Source: Shewanella phaeophyticola
GTDB taxonomy: Bacteria; Pseudomonadota; Gammaproteobacteria; Enterobacterales; Shewanellaceae
NCBI RefSeq assembly: GCF_025398315.1
Contig: NZ_JAODOQ010000001.1
Location: 3,224,001-3,288,000 of the forward strand
Reading direction: 5' to 3'
Length of the DNA stretch: 64,000 nt
Part shown: positions 19,093-28,287 of the stretch, one piece after another
Numbering within the stretch: position 1 is the first letter of the stretch
How the letters are laid out: the number at the start of each line of letters is the position of its first letter
Position numbers and translations under genes: made by a program
Notes under the pieces: model-generated
Database searches by the model: none
What the model saw: the letters and a program-made list of their open reading frames with translations, nothing else
Told to the model about the DNA's origin: nothing

Positions 19093-20490
19093 TTATAGCG
19101 AGAATTGATATCCCACACCCAAAGCAAAAAAGTGAGTATCTGGAATACTGGCAACGGCCACTTGGTGAACACCACCTTCGGCTTTAATCACAATCTCTGG
19201 GATAGGGGAATAGTTAACACCGACACTGCTCCATGTGTTTTCATAACGTTTAGTTGCGGTGCCCGTTTCAACAGCCATGAGTGGGTTGGAATAATCAACA
19301 TTGGCAAAAACAGTCATCGGAAGATCAAACCATTCGTCAAGCTTTACACCTGCCTCAACAAAGAACGACTGTGACTCTGAACCCAATTGAGCAAAGTTAC
19401 CCGGCTGTAAGCCTGGCGTGGTTTTATTGGCTAGGGTGATCGCATCGGCATTATCTAATGTGCCATATAAATATTGACCGCGAAGTATCCAAGGTCCTTC
19501 AACAAATGCACCTGCCACAGAAATAATGCTTAACGCACCATCAACATCTAACTTGTTACTTTTATTTCGATTACCACTGGTATTGCCATAATAATAAGCC
19601 ACACCAACGGCACTGCCGGTTTTAAAGTTGCCGTAATCAAGACGTCCAGCAAAGGCTAAATCATCAGTGTTGACATGTTCAAAACGTTTTTGATGACCAG
19701 ATGCCACCCAATCATAGGTGCGGAAATACTCCGAATTTAAGCCACTCACTATTTGGGCTTGATAATGAAAATCTGAAATTTCACCGTAAACACCAATACC
19801 GTTTTCGTTCCAAACGGTTGGCATCATTGCAGCCTCACTCTTATGTCGCTGTACGGTTAAATATTGGTTCGGCTTGTGTAAAATGCTTGATAGGCCAATT
19901 GGCAAATGAATATTGCCGAATTTCACCCCAAATGCTTTGCTTGGACGATAGCGAATTTCGGCTTTTTCAACGATCACTTCTCCACCGGCTTCCACTTCGG
20001 ATTCGAACTCACCAAACTCATCAAAACCGTCATATTCTAATGCTGAGCCCGTGCCACCATGTTCATATTCAATTTCAACTTCCATACTCCAATCATCAGA
20101 GAACTGGTAACCAAACTCGGTCACAATGCGTTCAAGATCGGTGCGGTTGCGTCGCTCACCGGTTGTATCTTGCACGTTATCGAAATATTCATCGCTGGTG
20201 AACACTGCTGTACCATATGACTTAAAGCTAAACTGGCTAAAGCGGGCATCCGCTTTATCAACATTGTGCGATACTTGATCAACTTGTTTGGCGACATCTG
20301 TACTTTTTTGCTGTTGTTTTTGTTGCTCTGCCGCAAGTGATGCCAATTGCTGTTTCAACACAATAATTTCAGCTTCTTGTTTTGCAATGGCTTTGGCTAA
20401 CGACTCAGGATCAGTCGCTGCCTGCGCTTGAGTCATTAGGCTGAATACACTAGCGACAGAGACCGACAACAAGGCTAACTTTGGGTTCAT
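19093..20490 (-). CDS. Outer membrane porin with N-terminal coiled coil
   Basis: A 465-residue protein. A signal peptide (MNPKLALLSVSVASVFSLMTQAQA) is followed by a Gln/Lys-rich coiled coil at about residues 30-80 (EAEIIVLKQQLASLAAEQQKQ), then a beta barrel of alternating aromatic strands ending with ALGVGYQFSL. The family resembles phosphate-selective/OprO-type porins. As first gene of the porin, imelysin, DHOR operon, with a Fur-like site upstream, it probably serves metal entry; the ligand is inferred from context only. An AGAG(AT) ribosome binding site precedes the ATG. Confidence 0.85.
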   Translation of the reverse strand: MNPKLALLSVSVASVFSLMTQAQAATDPESLAKAIAKQEAEIIVLKQQLASLAAEQQKQQQKSTDVAKQVDQVSHNVDKADARFSQFSFKSYGTAVFTSDEYFDNVQDTTGERRNRTDLERIVTEFGYQFSDDWSMEVEIEYEHGGTGSALEYDGFDEFGEFESEVEAGGEVIVEKAEIRYRPSKAFGVKFGNIHLPIGLSSILHKPNQYLTVQRHKSEAAMMPTVWNENGIGVYGEISDFHYQAQIVSGLNSEYFRTYDWVASGHQKRFEHVNTDDLAFAGRLDYGNFKTGSAVGVAYYYGNTSGNRNKSNKLDVDGALSIISVAGAFVEGPWILRGQYLYGTLDNADAITLANKTTPGLQPGNFAQLGSESQSFFVEAGVKLDEWFDLPMTVFANVDYSNPLMAVETGTATKRYENTWSSVGVNYSPIPEIVIKAEGGVHQVAVASIPDTHFFALGVGYQFSL

Positions 20491-20558
20491 TTATCTCTCC
20501 AACAAAACGCACAATGCGTTAACAATTTTCAAAAATCTGAACGCAACATACACGTATT

Positions 20559-20577
20559 GATAACAATTCGCATTATA
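20559..20577 (-). promoter_or_regulatory. Putative Fur box
   Basis: GATAACAATTCGCATTATA, 69 bases upstream of the porin start. Its outer sextets match the Fur consensus (GATAAT-GATAAT-CATTATC) closely; the middle sextet is weak. The operon content (imelysin/DHOR) supports iron control. No binding has been tested. Confidence 0.6.
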
Positions 20578-20932
20578 ATTTACACTTTCATTTACTTTGT
20601 AAAGATTATTACTGACTCAATATTGCTGCTTATTATTGCGTCGATGACTTGTTGCATATAAAAATTAAGTGAGTGACCCTGAGGGTGGATGCGTGTGGAT
20701 TTTTGAGATTGAATAACCGAGCTTTTATTTGGTAAATCGATAAATGTAAGGCATAGTTAAACTCTGTTTCAGACTGTAAATCACATTGATATGTCATCGA
20801 TGAAAATCAATATAAAGTACGTCTTTATTTGATTCATCCACTCACGTAAATGAGAATTTATTGGCGCTAGTGCCTTATGAAAAGTTTTAATAATTTATTT
20901 TAAATCAAACTGCTATATTTTTTAGGATAACT
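20578..20932. other. Divergent intergenic region
   Basis: About 355 AT-rich bases beyond the Fur-like site and before the TIGR03899 gene. They hold that gene's promoter. I see no ORF, RNA or clear hairpin. Confidence 0.35.
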
Positions 20933-21766
20933 ATGGCCGATATAGATGTAATGGAAATGCCCGATGACAATGCTCAGGTGTCTGCGCGTAAAAAAGCGTT
21001 AATGCTCGGACGAGTTATAGGGTTAGCCAGTGAAGATGACTATCGACCTTCTACTGCTTCAATTGCTGAGCGCGCCGAACACCGCGAGCGTAAACAGCTC
21101 AGCCAACATCAGGCTAATCTTGAAAGTATCTTCGCCCTCGCCCTTAACTACACTCCGTCTGACGTGACCGGAGTAGAGCTTGATCCTGACTGGCGTTATC
21201 AGTTTTTCCAAATGGCGGAGCAAATCCATAACCGCAAAATGCAAGATTTATGGGCGCGGATTTTAGCCAGCGAAATCGTTAATCCGGGTCATTTTAGTTT
21301 GCGAACATTAGCCGTATTAAAGCAACTGACTTTGCGTGAAGCGCAGATATTTGAAAAAGCCCTCGGGATGTCAGTCAAGATCAATACTGAACCCAGATTT
21401 AAGCTGTTAAGTGGTTATCGAGTTAATGGTGGGATCACCCAGTATTTCCGTAAGCACAACCAAACCAATTTTGGTTTGTCGCAGTTTGGTTTGCCTTATT
21501 CGAATATTTTAACGCTGGTTGATGCGGGAATTTTACACAAAAGTGAGTTTGAAACTGGGTTATTAAACCGTAATGAAGAGATTCAATTAACTCTGTTTCA
21601 TGCCAATATGAGCTTAACTCCTAAAGGGCAACATTTATTGTTTACCTATTATCGCTTTACTACGGTGGGAGATGAGCTGTGCCAGCTTATTCAGGCCAAA
21701 AATGACCACGATTTCATTGGTGCTATAAAAGTGATGTTAGCCAAAGACTTTAGCGTTAGCGGTTAA
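20933..21766 (+). CDS. TIGR03899 family protein
   Basis: A 277-residue soluble protein matching TIGR03899 of marine gammaproteobacteria in the core WRYQFFQMAEQIHNRKMQDLWARILASEI (about 84-112), SLRTLAVLKQLT and the C-terminal LTPKGQHLLF. The helical central part resembles an Abi-like/DUF2806 fold in which LW..IL..E recurs. Function is unknown. It is preceded by a poor ribosome binding site (TTTTTAGGATAACT) and converges with the PilZ-like gene, overlapping it by 11 bases. Confidence 0.75.
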   Translation: MADIDVMEMPDDNAQVSARKKALMLGRVIGLASEDDYRPSTASIAERAEHRERKQLSQHQANLESIFALALNYTPSDVTGVELDPDWRYQFFQMAEQIHNRKMQDLWARILASEIVNPGHFSLRTLAVLKQLTLREAQIFEKALGMSVKINTEPRFKLLSGYRVNGGITQYFRKHNQTNFGLSQFGLPYSNILTLVDAGILHKSEFETGLLNRNEEIQLTLFHANMSLTPKGQHLLFTYYRFTTVGDELCQLIQAKNDHDFIGAIKVMLAKDFSVSG

Positions 21767-22361
21767 TGTCTTCGTAAAGGTGCGAAAATTTAGCTTTGTG
21801 TTGGTTGAATAAGAACTGCCTTAACATTTGCCTGTTTTCGCCCTCGGCACTGATTTTGGCCGCCATTACGCCATTTTCAGTTCGAACAGGTTCAAACTCC
21901 ATATCAACCTGAGTGCCATTAGGTAATATAAGTCGTGTGTGCCTTGGTGATTGGGTGTCGAGCTCTTGCGGTACTTTAATGGTGATGCCTGAACTTGATA
22001 ACGACAACACTTCAACAAGCTTTGATGTTTCACTGTCTATCACTCGCAAATCTTTTACATTATCCATACGCCAACTTCGCTCACCACCACGCATATCAAT
22101 CACTTCTGGCGTACCAAGCTCAGGCGTAAACTGGCCAAATTCATCTTGTTTAAGTTGTAGCGGAAACCATAACCGGTAGTAGCTTATTTCTGCCAGCAGC
22201 GTGAGTGTAGCGTTACCCAATATATGTGATAACACTTGTGGAATTTCAGTTGCTACGCTAAGTGAATGTTTTGATAATGTATTATCATCAGAATCACCAG
22301 AGCGCTCTGGCGAAAAAACATCGCAAAAGTAGGCTAACTCTTCTTCAGATAAAGTTGACAT
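21756..22361 (-). CDS. PilZ-like domain protein
   Basis: A 201-residue soluble protein. The central part reads ERSWRMDNVKDLRVIDSETSKLVEVLSLSSSGITIKVP, in which the serine-rich SLSSSGI resembles the D/N-x-S-x-x-G strand of PilZ domains. This is followed by beta-rich LILPNGTQVDMEFEPVR. An N-terminal helical part of about 75 residues is unassigned. If PilZ, it would sense cyclic-di-GMP, but the R-x3-R motif is not clearly present, so binding is doubtful. It converges with the TIGR03899 gene. Confidence 0.6.
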   Translation of the reverse strand: MSTLSEEELAYFCDVFSPERSGDSDDNTLSKHSLSVATEIPQVLSHILGNATLTLLAEISYYRLWFPLQLKQDEFGQFTPELGTPEVIDMRGGERSWRMDNVKDLRVIDSETSKLVEVLSLSSSGITIKVPQELDTQSPRHTRLILPNGTQVDMEFEPVRTENGVMAAKISAEGENRQMLRQFLFNQHKAKFSHLYEDINR

Positions 22362-22545
22362 ACATCACCTTAAACCAAAATATGACTAAACTGTCACAAT
22401 ACTAACACCTAAGTATTAGGTAGAACAAATTTTAGCCAACAAATTTACCCGCTTTTACTGTGTAAATGGATTGTTTAAATTTTAACCAAAACGAAGGCGT
22501 CCCCATTCACCTTTGTTTTGAGCGATGGTGTCACACCACAAGCGA

Positions 22546-23160
22546 TTAATTATCCGCTTCAATTTGTAATGCTTTTTTAAAGGCATCATGGGTGAGCAAT
22601 TGTTGATAATACTTGGCTATATTGGGGTACTTTTCAAACTCACCGTTTTGGCCAACAAGCTCAGCAATAAATGACATCATAATATCGGCGCCACTTAGGC
22701 TATCGCCCACTAAATAGCGTTTGCCTGCTAATCGGTCATTAACATAGCTGACCACTTTTGCGGTTTCTGCATCTGCGTATTGCCCTATAAAGCGGGTATC
22801 TGCGCCTTCCATTTTGACAAATATTTTCAACAACAATGGCAATGCAGCCGAGCTTTCTGCAAAGTGCATCCACTGTAAATAATCGACATAGTCAGCGCTG
22901 CCTTGGGTTGGCATCAATTTATCCGCGCCATAGGTTTGAATAAGGTATTCGGTAATCGCACCTGACTCAGCAATGGTATAGCCGTCAGCTTCAAGCACAG
23001 GTGATTTACCTAATGGGTGGATTTTTTTCAGCGACTCTGGCGCTAAAAATGTTGCCGCATCGCGCTGGTAAGCAATTAACTCATAATCCACGCCGAGCTC
23101 TTCGAGTAACCAAATAATACGCTTAGAACGGGACTTATTTAAGTGGTGTAATTTAATCAT
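22546..23160 (-). CDS. Glutathione S-transferase
   Basis: A 204-residue GST. The thioredoxin-fold N-domain has LHHLNKSRSKRIIWLLEELG, the cis-Pro loop HPLGKSPVLEADG and the GSH-binding ESGAITEYL. An all-alpha C-domain ends SGADIMMSFIAEL..YPNIAKYYQQL. The active-site Ser is probably Ser10 or Ser12. It is downstream of the DJ-1/PfpI gene on the same strand, separated by a terminator, and both stand opposite an OhrR-like regulator, which fits a role in electrophile or peroxide detoxification. Confidence 0.88.
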   Translation of the reverse strand: MIKLHHLNKSRSKRIIWLLEELGVDYELIAYQRDAATFLAPESLKKIHPLGKSPVLEADGYTIAESGAITEYLIQTYGADKLMPTQGSADYVDYLQWMHFAESSAALPLLLKIFVKMEGADTRFIGQYADAETAKVVSYVNDRLAGKRYLVGDSLSGADIMMSFIAELVGQNGEFEKYPNIAKYYQQLLTHDAFKKALQIEADN

Positions 23161-23186
23161 TTGCCATACTTCCTTTGTGCAATAAA

Positions 23187-23218
23187 ATCAGCCCAATGGC
23201 AGGTCACTGGGCTGATTG
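23187..23218 (-). terminator. Rho-independent terminator after the DJ-1/PfpI gene
   Basis: Stem AATCAGCCCA / TGGGCTGATT with a 12-base loop. It is followed on the minus strand by TTTATT, and lies between the DJ-1/PfpI and GST genes. Confidence 0.75.
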
Positions 23219-23254
23219 CTGTAAAAGTAAATCTGCTACTCGAGCAAGTTTGGG

Positions 23255-23932
23255 TTAGCTAAGCAGTGCTAACATTTTTTCAGCGACTAACTCTGAAGAG
23301 GCTGGGTTTTGCCCAGTAACCAATTTACCATCAACAACCGCATATGGGTGCCAATCGTCAGCTTTAGTATACGTAGCGCCATTTTCTTGCAGCATATCTT
23401 CTACTAAAAACGGTACAACGTTTGTTAACTGCACCGCGGCTTCTTCACCATTGGTAAAGCCTGTTACGTTTTTACCTGCAACTAACGGTGAGCCATCTGC
23501 TTTTTTAGGGTACTTAAGCACACCAGGTGCATGACAGACTAAACCTAATAGCTTGTCGGTGTTGTAACACGCTTCAATCAGTGCAATTGAATCTTTGTCG
23601 TTAGTTAAATCCCATAATGGACCATGACCACCTGGGTAAAACACAGCATCATATTCAGCAAGGTTAATTGCCGCGAGCTTGTGAGTGTTGGCCAACAATG
23701 CCTGAGCTTGCTCATCGGCTGTAAAACGACGAGTTGAGTCGGTTTGAAAATCCTCTTTGTCACTTGTTGGGTCCAATGGTGGCAAACCACCTTTTGGTGA
23801 AGCTAAGACAATTTCAACGCCTTTATCAATAAACGCGTAGTATGGCGCTGCAAGTTCTTCTAACCAAAAACCGGTTTTATGCCCTGTGTCGCCAAGCTCA
23901 TCGTGCGAAGTTAAAACCATTAATACTTTCAT
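23255..23932 (-). CDS. DJ-1/PfpI superfamily protein (Hsp31-like, class I glutamine amidotransferase fold)
   Basis: A 225-residue protein. The nucleophile elbow is GLVCHAPG (Cys about 133), the oxyanion/acid region is FYPGGHGPLWDL, and the start is MKVLMVLTSHDELGDTGHKTGFW. The lid-like ASPKGGLPPLDPTS is typical of Hsp31/glyoxalase III-like members. The likely activity is glutathione-independent glyoxalase or deglycase; substrate not provable from sequence. It diverges from the OhrR-like regulator across 320 bases. Confidence 0.85.
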   Translation of the reverse strand: MKVLMVLTSHDELGDTGHKTGFWLEELAAPYYAFIDKGVEIVLASPKGGLPPLDPTSDKEDFQTDSTRRFTADEQAQALLANTHKLAAINLAEYDAVFYPGGHGPLWDLTNDKDSIALIEACYNTDKLLGLVCHAPGVLKYPKKADGSPLVAGKNVTGFTNGEEAAVQLTNVVPFLVEDMLQENGATYTKADDWHPYAVVDGKLVTGQNPASSELVAEKMLALLS

Positions 23933-24252
23933 TTTGTGTCCTTCATTTTGATCAATTTTGGGCTAGCAGTGACCGTTATAATTAACTGTCATTGGTAAAT
24001 ATGTTGTTGATTGAGAATTAATGTTCAAGCCGTCGAAAATGTCGCTATATCAGTGCGTATGCCTTGCATTAAATCCACTCAGCAACAATAAGAAAGCCCA
24101 TTTTAAGTTGTACATAAAAACAGCATGGCCTTTAGTGGTATATACAAGTAAACTATTGGGATAAAACCCGGTTATCCACCATTTTTAAAGCCATGTTGTA
24201 CGAAAACGTTACCTAGGTTGATCACATTACATTAATCACTGAGCGCCAAATT
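23933..24252. promoter_or_regulatory. Divergent control region of the OhrR-like and DJ-1/PfpI genes
   Basis: These 320 bases lie between two divergent genes. They contain two distant inverted arms, ACAGCATGGCCTTTA (24120-24134) and TAAAGCCATGTTGT (24186-24199), which could be a long-loop hairpin or paired operator half-sites. I see no ORF or RNA gene. Confidence 0.35.
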
Positions 24253-24701
24253 ATGAATGAACACCCACCTATTCGACTTAATAATCAGTTTTGCTTTGCG
24301 GTTTACTCCACCTCGCTAGCAATTATTCAACTCTATAAGCCTTTACTTGAATCTATAGGGCTAACTTACACCCAATATTTAGTCATGCTCATTTTATGGG
24401 AGCAAGACGGCTTAAGCTTAAAAAGTGTCGCCACGCAATTAGGTCAACAATCGGGAGCGCTCACCCCAGTGATTAAGCGCTTAGAGTCTGACGGCTTATT
24501 AAAGCGTGTCCGCACGCCTAATGATGAACGCAGGCTGTGTTTGCAATTAACCGACTTGGAAGCCGAGAGAAACAACCACAAGCACAATCGATACATAACA
24601 GTATTGTTGAGCAATGCGGTGTCTGTGTTGACGAGATGGATCAGCTCAAATTACTGCTAGATAAATTTAAGGCCAAACTCGTTGATCACATTGATTTCTA
24701 A
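24253..24701 (+). pseudogene. MarR-family regulator, OhrR-like (one-base frameshift)
   Basis: MarR winged-helix protein: NQFCFAVYSTSLAI with a Cys at residue 14 in the place of the peroxide-sensing Cys of OhrR. LLESIGLTYTQYLVMLILWEQDGL and LKSVATQLGQQSGALTPVIKRLESDGLLKR (recognition helix and wing) follow. After LQLTDL the frame shifts near 24556-24559; one restored base gives GSREKQPQAQSIHNSIVEQCG and a normal end LVDHIDF at 24701, about 149 residues. OhrR represses peroxide-resistance genes until its Cys is oxidised. The divergent DJ-1/PfpI gene is the natural target; no ohr gene adjoins. Confidence 0.82.
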
Positions 24702-24812
24702 TCTGCAACGTTTACTGTGTTAGGTCTATGCATTTATAGTAACAGCAATAATTAATTGTGCACAACTTAAATTAACAAGTTTTAAGTTTACGGCATGACA
24801 AACTAGTGAGCT

Positions 24813-25808
24813 CTATGCAACATGTACGCTGTTTCTGCCGACATTTTTTGATGAATACAGCGCTTTGTCTGCTCTGGAAAGCATTTGTGCAAAGGATTTA
24901 TCTTTTACGGATAAAGTCGATACCCCAATACTAATAGTCACTTCGGGCAAGTCATTGGCTTCATGTTGACCAGGAAACCGATACGTTTGCTGAGATGCTC
25001 TTAAGCGCTCTGCTAATTTATAAGCCGACTCAGTGTCTGTTCCTGGTAATAAAATCGCAAATTCTTCACCGCCAATTCGCGCTAACACATCAGATTCACG
25101 GATATGTTGATCACAGACCAATGCTACCCGCTTTATCACTTCATCGCCGACTAGATGGCCATAGGTATCGTTCACATTTTTAAATAAATCAATATCAATA
25201 ATCATCAACGATAAGGGCTCAAAATAACGCATAGATCGAGCATACTCATGTTCACTAAATGCATTAAATGATCGACGATTATACAAACCGGTCAGTGGAT
25301 CAGTATTAGCGAGCTGTTCAAGCTCTGAGCGTAAATTGTATTCGTCGGTAATCTCGGTCGACACGCCAATTAAGCCTGTTAACTTACCTCTTTCATCAAA
25401 CAAAGGTTGCTTAATCTCATGATAAACATGACAACTACCGTCTTCATCACCCTCAACCATAATGTCATCAGCTATTTTAAGCTGAAACGCTAATACTTTA
25501 CGGTCATTTTGAAGCAGTAATTTGGCTGCGGTTTTAGGGAAGTAGTTAACATCTGTCGTGCCTTTAAGCTGTTCTTGGGTGACACCCAAAAAATCTAAAA
25601 GCAATTTATTACCATACACATAGCGGCTATGAATATCTTTAACGTAGATATATGCGCCAACTTGATCGAGGATTTGTTCATAGGAATTTAACTGTTGTTT
25701 TTTGGCTTGTACTTGGCGATGCTCCTTTAAATTAAGCACCAGCAATACAGCTACAAAGCACAATAACACCACCACTAACAGTGCGATATTATTAATCGGC
25801 ATAAGCAA
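24813..25808 (-). CDS. Diguanylate cyclase with PAS domain
   Basis: A 331-residue protein. There is one N-terminal membrane helix (about 5-26), a PAS domain (about 42-155, ILDQVGAYIYVKDIHSRYVY, LIGVSTEITDEY) and a GGDEF domain (about 162-330). The active site is GGEEF at 246-250, and an inhibitory I-site RxxD (RESD, 237-240) sits exactly five residues before it, so the enzyme should make cyclic-di-GMP and be product-inhibited. The DPLTGLYNRRSF entry motif is intact. The PAS domain probably senses a small ligand or redox state. Preceding Met codons (MLMP) allow a start two codons later. Confidence 0.93.
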   Translation of the reverse strand: MLMPINNIALLVVVLLCFVAVLLVLNLKEHRQVQAKKQQLNSYEQILDQVGAYIYVKDIHSRYVYGNKLLLDFLGVTQEQLKGTTDVNYFPKTAAKLLLQNDRKVLAFQLKIADDIMVEGDEDGSCHVYHEIKQPLFDERGKLTGLIGVSTEITDEYNLRSELEQLANTDPLTGLYNRRSFNAFSEHEYARSMRYFEPLSLMIIDIDLFKNVNDTYGHLVGDEVIKRVALVCDQHIRESDVLARIGGEEFAILLPGTDTESAYKLAERLRASQQTYRFPGQHEANDLPEVTISIGVSTLSVKDKSFAQMLSRADKALYSSKNVGRNSVHVA

Positions 25809-26271
25809 TCCTTAGCTAAAATCCACATCCTGTGTCTCCACTGAGCAGTCTGTAATGTAAACCTAATGCGGCAAAGACTTTATAGTGTTTTATACCGTAT
25901 AAACAGTGTTTGCAATTATGAGAAAATTAGTAGAAAAAATCAAACAAAATAATAGTGTTAGAGGTCAATATTATTTTGGTGTTTAAATAAATGCTCCGAA
26001 AAAAACATAAATTCTAGCTGTAGAGAAGTTAATCCACCAAGGCTACCGTCGAAAATATCATCAGCGTTTATTGATAACTCCAACCTTCATCACAAAAGGC
26101 ACATTTAATAGTGCATTAATATGCTTAAATGGGTTTGTTGGCAGTGCAATAATGTAATGATTTTTATGATTATCCGGATGTTAAAAGTTCTGCACTGACA
26201 AAAAGGCTGGTATGTTACAAATGATAACAAACAGAATATGTGCATCAGTGATAATACACAGAGGTGACTTA
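25809..26271. other. Intergenic region
   Basis: About 460 AT-rich bases between the diguanylate cyclase (minus) and the reductase gene (plus), so both promoters lie here. Only very short frames occur; I see no RNA gene or strong repeat. Confidence 0.35.
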
Positions 26272-27237
26272 ATGAGAATTGCCATTTTTGGTGCTGGCTC
26301 CACCGGATGTTATCTTGCAGGGCAATTGTGCCTTTCTGGCTTAGATGTGAGCTTGATTTGCCGCCCAGCAATAAAGCAAACCCTTGTCGACAACAACGGC
26401 ATTACGTTAAGTGATTACCAAGGTTTTTTACAAACGATTATGCCACAAACACTGATCACCGACATTGAGCAAGCGCCAACAGCTTATGAGGCTTTTGATG
26501 TGGTGTTTGTCACGTTGAAATGTCATCAAGTTAGTAGTATCGCCCATACATTAATTGCCATCACGCATAGCAACAGCAGCATTATTTTTATGCAAAATGG
26601 CTTAGGCAGTTTCGATACCATCACAGATGCATTGAGCCACTGCCATTTGCTCCAAGGCATTACGCCTTTTAATGTGTTGCAGCAACCCAATGGCCGCTTC
26701 CATAAAGGCACCGAGGGCGCGTTCACTTTGCAAAAAAATGAGCACACCAAGGTGATTCAAATTGCCATGCTCGCGCAAGGGTTTGGCTGTAACTTACATC
26801 AAAACATGGCACCAGTAATTTACGGTAAATTATTGTTAAATCTTAATAATGCTTTAAACGCTATAACGGGTTTACCCATCAAACAACAACTGAGCCAACA
26901 TGATTGCCGCCGCCAACTCGCCGCTGCAATGAAAGAGTGGCTCAACGTATGCCAAGCCGCAAACATCGAATTACATCAATACACTAAAGTGAAGCCCAAA
27001 TGGCTACCGGTTATATTATCGTTACCCAATATGTTATTTACATTGCTGGCAAAACAGATGCTCGACATTGACCCGCAAGCCCGCTCATCAATGTGGAAAG
27101 ACATTCAAGCTAAACGTAAAACAGAAATTGAATATATTAATGGGGCAGTCGTTCGATTAGGTGAGCAATACGGTATTAAAACCCCAGTGAATAGCGCTAT
27201 CGTGACGAGCATCCATCAGCTAGAACAATCAATTTAA
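26272..27237 (+). CDS. 2-dehydropantoate 2-reductase family protein (PanE/ApbA-like)
   Basis: A 321-residue enzyme. The N-terminal Rossmann motif is MRIAIFGAGSTGCYLAGQL. Family segments follow: DVVFVTLKCHQ, IIFMQNGLGS and the substrate-binding VIYGKLLLNLNNALNAITG (conserved Lys and Asn). The C-terminal helical domain contains RSSMWKDIQAKRKTEIEYINGAVV, characteristic of the family. It reduces ketopantoate or a related 2-keto acid with NADPH. Several such paralogs exist in bacteria and true PanE cannot be told apart here. ATG 26272 has a GAGGTG site six bases upstream; the frame is open 20 codons further up. Confidence 0.85.
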   Translation: MRIAIFGAGSTGCYLAGQLCLSGLDVSLICRPAIKQTLVDNNGITLSDYQGFLQTIMPQTLITDIEQAPTAYEAFDVVFVTLKCHQVSSIAHTLIAITHSNSSIIFMQNGLGSFDTITDALSHCHLLQGITPFNVLQQPNGRFHKGTEGAFTLQKNEHTKVIQIAMLAQGFGCNLHQNMAPVIYGKLLLNLNNALNAITGLPIKQQLSQHDCRRQLAAAMKEWLNVCQAANIELHQYTKVKPKWLPVILSLPNMLFTLLAKQMLDIDPQARSSMWKDIQAKRKTEIEYINGAVVRLGEQYGIKTPVNSAIVTSIHQLEQSI

Positions 27238-27329
27238 CCCTAGTTTTACATGTGAACATGGTGACCAATATCGCATGTAACAACGTTTGAGGTTTACATC
27301 GACACCTAAAATTAATGTTCATTGATGCA

Positions 27330-28220
27330 CTACATTGATGCGCTATTGTGATGAGTAAGCTGTTGTTTTTGCATATAACCGGCATACGCAATAAGCAGCC
27401 CTGCCCCTAAGTACATGGTTAAACTGTACACGCCAGCAACCACAGCATAGCTAGGCATTTGCAATAAGCTGATGCAAATGAGCATCGCCATAGTCGAGTT
27501 TTGCAAACCAATCTCAATGGCCAGGGTTAACCCATCTTTATGTGTCAGTTTTAATAGTTTGGCACTCACCACGCCAATTAACATGGCACCAAAATTTAGC
27601 AATAAACAGGCAATAAATACCTCGTTAAAAGCTTCAACTATAATGGCATGCTCTTGAACGACGACTCCAGTTATCATCAATAACAAAAACACTAATGCAA
27701 AACGCCTAAAGTACACTTCAACCTTAATGGCTACCTCTCGGTAATAACTGCGCACAAGCATACCAAACACAATGGGCAGTAACGTTATCACTAACAAGCC
27801 CAAAGAAATGCTGGTTAACGACACATCAATGGGAGCGCCATTGGCAAAGTAGCCAACCGCAAATTGAATCACAAAAGGGGCGGTAAACACACAAACGATA
27901 CTGCTGATGGCGGTCAGACTCACCGACAAGGCTAAATTGGCTTTGGCTAAATGGCTCACCACATTAGAGGTAGTGCCTCCCGGGCATGCGGCTAAAATCA
28001 TCAAACCTATCGCCATCGGTGTCGAGAGCTCCATAGCTAAACAAATCCCCAGCGCGAGTAAAGGCAGTGCAATAATTTGCCCCACAAATCCAGTAACAAT
28101 TGGTGCAGGTGTCTGCCAAAGGCGTAAAAAATCAAATCGAGTTAAACTCAAGCCCATACCAAACATGATAAAGGCGAGCGCAAGTGGCAGCAAAATTTCG
28201 GTAATTATAGAGCCTGTCAT
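27330..28220 (-). CDS. Bile acid:sodium symporter (BASS) family transporter
   Basis: About 296 residues with nine to ten membrane helices. Family signatures are LALAFIMFGMGLSLT in helix 1-2, LAACPGGTTSNVVSHLAKANLALSVSLTAISS (the conserved crossover region) and EIGLQNSTMAMLI. It would import an organic anion with Na+; the substrate is unknown. ATG 28218-28220 has AAGGA seven bases upstream and is preferred to the in-frame Met at 28241. It follows the class II aldolase gene by about 70 bases on the same strand, so the two are probably co-transcribed. Confidence 0.88.
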   Translation of the reverse strand: MTGSIITEILLPLALAFIMFGMGLSLTRFDFLRLWQTPAPIVTGFVGQIIALPLLALGICLAMELSTPMAIGLMILAACPGGTTSNVVSHLAKANLALSVSLTAISSIVCVFTAPFVIQFAVGYFANGAPIDVSLTSISLGLLVITLLPIVFGMLVRSYYREVAIKVEVYFRRFALVFLLLMITGVVVQEHAIIVEAFNEVFIACLLLNFGAMLIGVVSAKLLKLTHKDGLTLAIEIGLQNSTMAMLICISLLQMPSYAVVAGVYSLTMYLGAGLLIAYAGYMQKQQLTHHNSASM

Positions 28221-28287
28221 AGATGCATCCTTGCTCGCCAAACCAAACGGCTTAGCGAGTGTGGTATTAAGCTATCAGCTATAGAGA

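Noticed and set aside
25918..25989. A 23-codon frame (MRKLVEKIKQNNS...).
   Set aside because: Too short, AT-rich, without a ribosome binding site or recognisable features.
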